Positions 56,901 to 64,000 of a DNA stretch of 64,000 bases are shown here, piece by piece. A program made the position numbers and the translations under genes. The stretch's first letter is position 1. Each line of letters starts with the position of its first letter. The notes under the pieces are model-generated. The model made no database searches. It was not told the DNA's origin and worked only from the letters and a program-made list of their open reading frames with translations. The stretch is taken from the NCBI GenBank assembly GCA_000469685.2, contig LS997565.1, positions 27,945,645 to 28,009,644 on the forward strand, written 5' to 3'. The DNA is from Haemonchus contortus. Its lineage: Eukaryota; Nematoda; Chromadorea; Rhabditida; Trichostrongylidae.

Positions 56901-57430
56901 CGGAATAGTGGCACAGTACATGTTGCAACTAACCCAAAACAACAGTAATCTCAAAAAGCGGTTGGAAAACGAAATAACGGGAATAGTGAATGTGTGAGAA
57001 GAGCGGGAAAAGAAAAAGGAAAATTAGAGGCGGACATTGAGTAAAAGCCTACGCACTTGAGTAGAAGCCTACGCATCGTGGGCGGTTGGGAGTGCCAGAA
57101 AATAAGTTACAAGCAGTTAGTACAGCAGTTACAGAAGCATTGAAATGCGGTAGTAATTTTATGTTCCTTCATTCATGTAAAATTAGCAGTTTTTAATTAT
57201 TCTAAGCAAAAAGAGACATGTTTGGAAAAACTCGTGACATTGAGTATAACAGAACGAGAGATTAATTTAGAATGAGATATGAATACGAACGCTGAGTCAA
57301 CGTTTCAGCAAACTGTACACTAGATAAGCATTCGAAAAAAAACTATGATTTAGGTGCCTGAATAAAATGGAGCGAATATCCTCTGGTAGGACGTTCCCAT
57401 CTTCATGACAGAAGCTACAATAGCTCACCT
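53950..57430. other. Mostly featureless; fragments of the 128-bp family
   Basis: GC boxes CCCACCCACAGTGGGCGGGG (55524) and CCCCGCCCCTAGTGGGCGGA (56348) are isolated relics. From 56335 to 56565 there is a shortened copy with the (ACAGACA)n-TTTATATATAGTAAGG tail. The minus-strand frame at 54557-54883 lacks motifs. Confidence 0.35.
56335..56565 (+). repeat. Short tailed copy of the 128-bp repeat family
   Basis: One GC stem-loop box, then a spacer, then GGCAAACAGACAAACAGACA, AACATACAGACAAAAGGACA and TTTGTGGTTTATATATAGTA. It shows the head-box to tail arrangement without the array. Confidence 0.6.
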
Positions 57431-57431
57431 A

Positions 57432-57956
57432 CACTAGCGCTCAAAAGTCTTCGGTGAAATGCTTTGACGCTTTTTCGTTCATAACTTTTTTCTTAGTAGA
57501 CCAAATCGCGCGAATTTTGGATATGTTTAGCTAGAGCATATTTCACCCTATCCAACACTATCTCACTGCAAAGCTGCAATATCCACAGATAAAGAAAGGT
57601 GTTTGTTGCGGTAGCAGATTTTGCTGAAAGTAAAGTTGTTGGCGTCTGCACTTATTCGCACCTTATATGCGTTTTTCTATCTATTGTGTTCGGCCTTACC
57701 GCTCATACACTTTAGACATGACAAAAAGGAAAGAGATTCTAGAAGGACCATCATCTGTATTTTCAGTCGATTTTGAGTTCATGCTCTTTGGAATATCTGG
57801 AACATGATCAGATTGCAGGTTAATAGTGGTAAATACTCACAATACACCCACGCTCGAAATATAGAAATTTCGCATGATTAGATCCAGCAGGAAAGGAATT
57901 ATGTCTGGAAAGTACGGCTGAACAACCATTTCACCGAAGACTTTTCAGCGCTCCTG
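57432..57956. mobile_element. MITE family D, copy 2 (525 bp)
   Basis: Collinear with 42690-43215 throughout (for example GGTGAAATGCTTTGACGCTT and ATATTTCACCCTAYCCAACA), with TIR ends (CACTAGCGCTCAAAAGTCTT; mirrored AGACTTTTCAGCGCTCCTG) slightly eroded and TA at 57430-57431 and 57957-57958. More diverged ends suggest an older insertion. Confidence 0.85.
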
Positions 57957-58274
57957 TATATGTGCATTAAATACTCAACTGATTAAAACAATAGCATCGA
58001 TAGAAGTAGGCATCTATTTATCTTAGAATTGTAAGCACCGGACAAGATCGATATTTGTGAGAATCCTTTCCGACCACCGACTTGTTTGGTTAAAATAAAT
58101 ACAATCACAACGACATTGTCGAATTGAGACAAGTCTAAACTTTTTCTCAGGTAGTACAGAATTTACATCATTTCAAAAATGCCACAAACATTAAGATAAA
58201 GTCAACTGAGGCGAAATTCAGGTCAAAGAAATGAATAGGAAATCAATTGCGTGAGGTGTTTTAGCCATCTGCGC

Positions 58275-58793
58275 CTTAAAGGCACAGTTCACGGTGAAAA
58301 TGGTTTCTGAGATTCCCCCACAGAATGTATTTGAGGCCCCCGCGTATACCATACCTGACACTATTAGGTCGGAAAACGGCTTATTTAGGGAGTTACAAAG
58401 GCTCAAAGATTGATCCGTGTGTATCCTTGGACGAGTTCCACCGGGATTGTAGAGGCTGCACCGATCACGGAGAACTCATGTAGGAAGTTCAAACAACTTG
58501 TCATGACCCATAGCGATAGTGAAAGAGAGTTCTGTACAGTTCTGACTTGATTAGTCAGCTCTTTGCGCAAAAGCAATATCTGAAATCTCATTCAAATACC
58601 CCTTGTTCCATGTTATTTCCGTCACGGCAATCTCGTCCAACCTTTATTTTCCCTATTTTCGAGGAGCCATATTTTTCTCGAAATCGGCAAATTCTCTCGC
58701 ACTCTTCGCTACCGATGAACTATCCCCGACCTATACTTCCGCTTTTCGAATAAAACCAAGCACCTCTAAACTACCGTGAGCTGTACCTTTAAG
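58275..58793 (+). mobile_element. MITE family C, best-preserved copy (519 bp)
   Basis: CTTAAAGGCACAGTTCACGGT at the left and ACCGTGAGCTGTACCTTTAAG at the right form 21-bp terminal inverted repeats with one or two mismatches. No coding capacity. Family members or relatives: 18193, 21769, 19560 (C2), 43626 (C2), 63656. Confidence 0.8.
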
Positions 58794-59393
58794 AAAACTG
58801 AAAGGTAGATCAAAAAGGGATTGAGAGGTGTGAAGTATTTCAGAAAAAGAAAAAAGTCTCCAATTTTTTTGTCTTATCATAAAAAGATTGAATAAGGCTG
58901 ATAAAACGACAGAGGAGACTCAATAATGATACTCTAAAAACGAAAGTAATAATCAGTTTGCGAACAAACAGACAGGTACGGCCGACCGTCAAACATTTTA
59001 AAGCAAATTGTTTCCGGCTTAGAGTACTCTACTTAATCATGGCTTTGCCAGAGCTGAGAAATGACAACCCATTTGCTTATTGATTTATGAAAGTGTAGAT
59101 CAAAAGAGGAGGGATCACAAGTCAGGCAATGAAGAATTTATTTCAAGAAAACTGTTCCGTGGCGAACACCAGGGAACTCTCGACTTATCGACGAATTCCA
59201 AGTCACGATACGACTAGGGGAACGGTCTACAAAGTATTTAGCATATAATAGTTTTGGTAGCTAGCGGTACACCTGCCAGCGGAAGGCAAATGAACAGGAG
59301 ATTTCAGTTCCTCCAAAGTTGGGAAGGATTTAGCACGTTGATAAGGAATGCGCCCAGGGAGAAAAAGCACTTTGTGGAGAGCTCGAGCACTTC

Positions 59394-60008
59394 CTATATA
59401 AGGCTTTGGAATCTGTCACAGTTGATGACAATTATTTCGGGTAAAGGATCGCATACAGTGTCGGTTAAGCGAAGTGATTGAGGTTGAAGCAGCTGCAGAC
59501 GGCTGACCCATGCAGGTCGTTCTCGAGCTGGCCGCTCGCCAACCCGATCGACCCGTCGCGTCGTCGCCTCTGCGTCCGTCACCGTCTGCGTCTCCTCGCA
59601 CATCTTCGCTGTCTCCAGCTGCTGCATGCCGCTGACCGCCCCACTCTTCCCCGTCCACGCCCACACTCCCTCATGCCATTGTGGATGGACGACTGTGATA
59701 GGCATTGCTTCACTTCTGTGGATAACACTTAACACCCAAAATAAAAGAAGTTGACCAGTAAATCTGCTGTGTCGGATGAGTACGTGTCTGTGAAGCTGAC
59801 AGACCATTCTGAATAAAATAATTGAATGATCTCTAATAATGGTTAACCGTCTAACTGTACTCCACCCATTAATTCGATCCTTTCTTGCATTTTTTGTTGA
59901 AATTGCAACAACTAAAAATTTATAAACCATGCTAAAATTGCGATATATTTGAAAAATCTTTCCAAGAGGGTATGGGTCATCAGGCGTCACCGCCGTCGCC
60001 CTGAACAC
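59394..60008 (-). other. Long minus-strand open frame, unclassified (204 codons)
   Basis: The longest non-transposon frame in the window. It has no ATG at its upstream end. An internal ATG-start part (PITVVHPQWHEGVWAWTGKS, then METAKMCEE-type and RRVDRVGERPARERPAWVSR) is GC-richer than its surroundings at 59480-59690. A hydrophobic stretch (FTGQLLLFWVLSVIH) precedes it, which could be a signal peptide. No domain was recognised; a GTATGC near 59455 could be a donor. Possibly a first or terminal exon. Confidence 0.35.
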
Positions 60009-60299
60009 AGGTCATCGCGTGCGACTCTGACTGGTCTAGAAGTGAGATGCGGGCGCGCATCCATAGTCTAGCATTTTGTCGGCCATCAATCAGGTGATAA
60101 TATTTTCATCGTTGATCCTCTTTCATTTTTCGGTGCATTTTTTTCACTCATTCGCGCATTCTTATCTACAATGAGAAAAACAAGGACACGAGGAACAACA
60201 TTGTACGAGAATGAGGTAGAAGGAAGGATTTGTTGTAGGAATAATATGATGACGAATCTTCAGTACGTCCAACACCCTCTTATGCTGTTATGCTTTTTA

Positions 60300-60532
60300 T
60301 GCTCACCGCATTCGACTTCCATTCAAAATAGTTCTTAATGCGCATGTGGCTTGAGAATAGCTTGTGATGACCAGTCGATGTACAATTTGCAGTTGCTTTT
60401 AACCTCCCAGGCAAGTGTGATGCCAATCAGCCGACTTCGGAGGGATGGAAAGCATGGTTGGCCTGGATTGGTATCGATCCGGGTTTTTATGCGTGTGATA
60501 GTGCCCTAGCCTTGGCGCTACACCATTTCCAT
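60300..60532 (-). mobile_element. tRNA-derived SINE, copy 8
   Basis: Reverse complement of the family: GGAAATGGTGTAGCGCCAAG head, damaged B box (CCCGGATCGATACC), then TGGTCATCACAAGCTATTC and CATTTTGAATGGAAGTCGA-like body. Confidence 0.65.
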
Positions 60533-60552
60533 TTAACTATGTAGTACAGGTA

Positions 60553-60770
60553 TGTGGACGAAAGTGCGTCCGAGGACGCGCGCGGCAAAATTCGTAACGA
60601 TTTGAACGACTTTAACGCCTATTAATGCGGTCCTTATTAAGTAGAGTAGATTAAAAGGATCATCTGGCCCTACTAAACAACTCTACTTCAAGTTTGTTCC
60701 CCGAAATTTGGCGCCAGAGTCGAACAAATCGCCACGAACTTTGCCGCGCGCATCCTCGGACTCACGTAAT
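60553..60770. repeat. MITE family E, copy 1
   Basis: CGTCCGAGGACGCGCGCGGCA near 60569 is mirrored by TGCCGCGCGCATCCTCGGAC near 60735. Shared interior TTCGTRACGATTTGxACGAC and GTAGAGTAG/GATCATCTG link it to 62048-62285. About 215 bp. Confidence 0.75.
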
Positions 60771-60827
60771 GCACGTCCCCCATGTAGTACAGATGAGAGA
60801 TCACTAGTACGTATTACGGCTAAGTAA

Positions 60828-61290
60828 ACCACAAATTTGGTGTGTCTTTTTGTTTGTTTGTCTGTTTTCTGTCACGAAATTGGGTATTACCTGAAAAGGA
60901 AGCTGAAGAGGTCAACTCAAGTTCGGAATGAGTGAGTCCTACGACAAGATCAACGGTGCCCATATTAGATCAGCGGAACCCTGCCCCCACAGAGGGGGAA
61001 CATGCACCGGAGTGCAGGTGGTGAGGGGCGGGTGCTGAAGGCAATGCTAACCATTTTGGCCTCGTAAAGGTCCAGATAGCGCTCAGAACTGGGCATATGT
61101 ACATTAGAACAATGTCAAAAAATTAGACGAAGGGAACTTATCCGCGGTGGGAGGAGCGTCTTCGAAGTGGGCGGTACCTTCTGCATGAACTCATGACACA
61201 CCACAGTCTAACGAGATCCTTGAGAGGTGGAGCCCAGATTGGAAAATTATACATTCGTTAGTTGCGTACTTTTTTGTGACGCACGCGTTA
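60828..61290 (-). repeat. Relic of the 128-bp family, minus orientation
   Basis: GGTGTGTCTTTTTGTTTGTT at 60840 is the reverse complement of the family tail (TTTGTGGTTTA before it), and GC boxes (GGTGGGAGGAGCG, AGTGGGCGGTACC) occur near 61145-61170. Confidence 0.5.
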
Positions 61291-62047
61291 GTGTGCGGAG
61301 ATAAAATGCCTCCTGGGTTGCGGCCCCGCATTCAAATTCAATACAGAAGCGTATGCCTATCTGATCGGTACAATGGTATGTGGTATCCAGTGCTTTGTGC
61401 TTTTATTCTCCCGAACGAGTATGGAGTCAATTATGTGATTCTGAAGAGATGGAAGGCTATTTTGGCGTATCAATCCGGGATTCGGTCCTTGCTGTCATAG
61501 TGCGCCACTTGCCGTTCACCATCTCCGCCAATGCCTGGCTCTACATACATTCCTACTACTCGCATACGCTCTCCGTCTGTGATGTGATTTGATGTTGCCA
61601 GGAAAAGCGCCTGGAAAGGGTGGATTAAGTTTAGAATGGCTCAGGATTTTCAGAACACTATTAGCTAAGCGGAGCATGGCCTACGCGCTGGGAGGTGCCG
61701 GAGGCAAAACTTCATAAATTGCTTTCATCGTAATTTTGAATTGTTCCGTCAGACCATCAGACATTGATCGCTATCACTTGGTTGGTATTGCCGTGTCGAA
61801 GTCGACACTCATGTTATGATTACGTTTGCATGCTATCTGAGCGCTCTCAGTAGAATCACACCACTTTTTTTGACCTTATCCCTACTGTTATTAACTCAGT
61901 TTCTGATGGATTTTTCACATCGCTACGTTTATCAAGAGCATGGGAAGATTCCTGGGCAGACAGACGTACAGGTCAATATACAGACGGATACGCTGTAAGC
62001 TAACATGGTATTTTGTCAATTCTGGCTGGACTCCTTCTCGGGGGAAG

Positions 62048-62285
62048 CGACGTACGTGTGTCCGAGGATGCGCGCGGCAGCTTGCGCGGTGAAGTTCGTG
62101 ACGATTTGTACGACCCTGACGCCAATTTTCGAGGCACAAACTCGAAGTAGAGTAGTTTAGTAGAGTCAGATGATCCTCATAATCTACTTCAAATTTGAGC
62201 CTCAATGATAGGCGCTAAAATCGTTCAAATCGCTACGAACTTCGCCGCGCACTTTGCCGCGTCCTCGGACGCACGTAAGTCCACG
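62048..62285. repeat. MITE family E, copy 2
   Basis: GTGTCCGAGGATGCGCGCGG (62058) mirrored by GCCGCGTCCTCGGACGCACGT (near 62257). Collinear with 60553-60770. Confidence 0.75.
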
Positions 62286-62458
62286 TACCTCTCCTTCTCT
62301 GACGGTGCTTTCGAACTGTTTGGTGACGAGGCTACATATGTGGCGCGACCGCAGGTGGCAGATGGGTGAATAAAGCTCACTGAAAAGGTCATCGATACTG
62401 ACCCAAAGGCACACGTGAATTCAAAATTTGTGCTCCCTCTGTCTTCTGTGTTGTTCAG

Positions 62459-62690
62459 ATATATACTCTGTTCTTTTCACAACTGTATTACTCATGCTTG
62501 CCTTTGTGGAGTCTGCTGGAGCAGTTAATTTTCTGCACATCGGCTCAGCCGAAGCTTGCATTTGGGAATTTGCTGGGAAGTTTTGGGCTGCTTTCACTGA
62601 ATTCAGTTCAGACCGGGCTTCCATTTACCAACTCATGATGGTCTGCCCTACCGTTGCCGACCATCAAGGGTGGTTTCACCTCGTCTAATT
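62459..62690 (+). CDS. Candidate exon with signal-like N-terminal region
   Basis: Acceptor CTGTGTTGTTCAG ends at 62458. The open frame reads IYSVLFTTVLLMLAFVESAG AVNFLHIG and continues to about 62685 (DHQGWFHLV then stop). A strongly hydrophobic start with a typical signal cleavage region suggests a secreted or membrane product. No clean GT donor was found, and the opposite strand is also open (67 codons from an ATG at about 62624), so orientation is uncertain. Confidence 0.3.
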
Positions 62691-62716
62691 TTCTTTTTGA
62701 GTTTCTTTTGTCACAG

Positions 62717-62866
62717 TACGTGAGATGTGGGACAATTGTGACGCTTCCGTCCAATCTGTTCCCCGAACGTAAAGTCGAAGATTTTTGGATTCAGTGGATG
62801 AGACCGTTGTCTTTTATGGCTTCGGTGGAAATAGCTTGTAGAATACGATCGGTTCAGGGATACTGA
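62717..62866 (+). CDS. Candidate terminal exon following 62459-62690
   Basis: TTTCTTTTGTCACAG is a good acceptor. The 50-codon phase-0 frame (YVRCGTIVTLPSNLFPERKV and onward) ends in TGA at 62864-62866. The link to the upstream exon is unproven because no phase-0 donor is clear there. Confidence 0.3.
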   Translation, partial: YVRCGTIVTLPSNLFPERKVEDFWIQWMRPLSFMASVEIACRIRSVQGY

Positions 62867-63096
62867 AGGGCATTCACTCGGGAACATCAAATAATAAGCT
62901 TAATTTTTATTAATTTCACATGAATTCGCACATACATTCTTTTTCATGTTTCTTTAAACTGCCAAATAGGTGAAATATTGCCTGAAATTTATCTTGGTAA
63001 ACTGCCCTGGTCATCTTTCCCACCGGTGTTAACGCTATTTCTGGTTCACTCACCAATATTTACAATACGAGGTTTCGGTGTCGTTCGTGTTCAATG

Positions 63097-63567
63097 TTAT
63101 CCTCTAGCCTGATAACCTTCGTCTGTGGTATCGTTTGGTTTGGTCGGTACATTTGGAAATCTGCTCGATCCAATTGTAAGCACGTTGCTTGAGTTCTCTG
63201 GCAAGGATAGAAATTCCGGCGATACACCATCTTCGGTTGAAACATTTGTTGAATGTTGCTCGCTGACAAAACTTTCAGATATCGTAGGGTAAACCGCTTT
63301 ACTTGACGTTGCTAATGCCTTGCCAAACGGGCTTGTCTGCTGTGTCATGAACTTTGTTCCATCAAATGGGACTTTCGTGTGTTTTGCGAGCTCCGATGTA
63401 GTTGTTGAATTTGTCACTGTTACATCCGACGTAACGTTGAACTCCATTATGATTTCTAGATTTTCTATGGTGGCTTTTCGCGTGGCAGCTATCAACATAT
63501 AGAATCCGCTTGCACAAGAAACCATCATAACAGCAATCATCAATAGAGAACAGCCGTCCAAAACGCA
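63097..63567 (-). CDS. Coding exon, Ser/Thr-rich protein with a membrane segment
   Basis: CATTTTAG acceptor ends at 63568; the exon is open for 156 codons to TAA at 63097. Near its start CSLLMIAVMMVSCASGFYML is a clear transmembrane or signal-anchor helix. The rest is extracellular-like and Ser/Thr-rich with several N-glycosylation sequons (NVTS, NSTT, NVST, NSSN, NDTT). It looks like a mucin-like or type II membrane protein. An upstream exon must lie above 63570. No family recognised. Confidence 0.5.
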   Translation of the reverse strand, partial: CVLDGCSLLMIAVMMVSCASGFYMLIAATRKATIENLEIIMEFNVTSDVTVTNSTTTSELAKHTKVPFDGTKFMTQQTSPFGKALATSSKAVYPTISESFVSEQHSTNVSTEDGVSPEFLSLPENSSNVLTIGSSRFPNVPTKPNDTTDEGYQARG

Positions 63568-63655
63568 CTAAAATGAATCAATGAATCACTCATTTCAAAT
63601 TTCTGAAATCATGAATTCTTTATTATATGCAACCGTGAAGATATGCGTCCTTTCA

Positions 63656-64000
63656 AGGTTAGAGGCACAGTTCACGACAAAAATGGTTTCTGAGATTTCT
63701 CCCCATTTATAACACTGTGACCTGGGGGGGGGGGGGGGGGGGTGGCCCAAGGGACGCTGCACACTTGAAAAACGGCAAAGATAGGGTGTAATGAGGGCCC
63801 CAGAACCGGCTTAGCCGACGTACCCTTCGACCTGGTAGGGCAAGTTCTTAAACATTGTAAAAGCTGTAGAGGTTGCAGGATTCGCACCGAAACCCACACC
63901 TTTCACGGCCTGCTGTATGGAATGGTACGGCCCGCTGTATGCAATGGTGCGCTTTTGAATTTGAAAAGCTGGTCCGAACACCAATTCCATGCAACTTTTG
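63656..64000 (+). repeat. MITE family C, left end, running off the window
   Basis: TTAGAGGCACAGTTCACGAC then AAAAATGGTTTCTGAGATTT matches 58281. A run of 19 G at 63724-63742 lies inside, then GTGGCCCAAGGGACGCT, which resembles GTGGTACAAGGGACCCT after the C run at 19575, tying families C and C2 together. Confidence 0.65.

Noticed and set aside
61494..61525. Another SINE copy (minus strand, TGGTGAACGGCAAGTGGCGC)
   Set aside because: Only about 40 bp resemble the head; too little to separate from chance or an old fragment.

Overview
This window reads as a repeat-dense intergenic and intronic stretch of a nematode nuclear genome. It has no bacterial gene layout, no operons, long stretches without open frames, splice-flanked short exons, and a mobile-element mix typical of nematodes: Tc1 and mariner transposons, RTE non-LTR retrotransposons, a tRNA-headed SINE and many MITE-like repeats. 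A clade V parasitic (strongylid or hookworm-like) nematode is my best inference, from element content and style only. No rRNA, true tRNA or CRISPR was seen.

Left third (1-24000): a mariner remnant with both TIRs and TA target duplications (92-984); a dispersed repeat (1560-2370) with a second copy at 20430-21230; a tRNA-SINE copy; a 777-bp foldback (4955-5731) built from a Penelope-like element that carries a candidate hammerhead-ribozyme-like motif in each arm; a second TIR/TSD mariner (7950-8930); a well-bounded coding exon (9339-9476); a near-perfect 179-bp foldback (9531-9932); a piggyBac-like fragment; further hairpins (12974-13092, 15982-16048) and two more degenerate copies of the ribozyme-like motif (16152, 17039); MITE copies; and a third mariner (23090-23991).

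Middle (24000-43000): two separate arrays of the same 128-bp unit (24712 and 41362); two candidate exons on the minus strand (30538-30729 and 26526-26656) whose splice phases join in frame across an intron that contains an RTE retrotransposon, itself interrupted by a SINE; a GC-rich inverted repeat; a mariner fragment; about 950 bp of GT-rich low-complexity DNA; and a different RTE element (about 34800-38960) split by a full-length Tc1 transposon (36520-38081) with long inverted repeats and a TA target duplication.

Right third (43000-64000): two copies of a TA-inserting 525-bp MITE, a second large TIR family, more SINEs, a third RTE remnant (49100-50700), and several candidate host exons: a two-exon 3' gene end (46663-46962), a 95-codon minus-strand frame (47857-48144), two splice-compatible hydrophobic exons (53748 to 53094), a long minus-strand frame (59394-60008) and a Ser/Thr-rich membrane-protein exon (63097-63567).

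The dominant biology is transposon on transposon: RTE supplies reverse transcriptase and endonuclease (and may mobilise the SINE), Tc1/mariner DDE transposases would mobilise TA-flanked MITEs, and the Penelope-like element carries the ribozyme-like motif. Almost all transposase and RT frames here are broken. Host genes are represented only by scattered exons that I could not assign to families.
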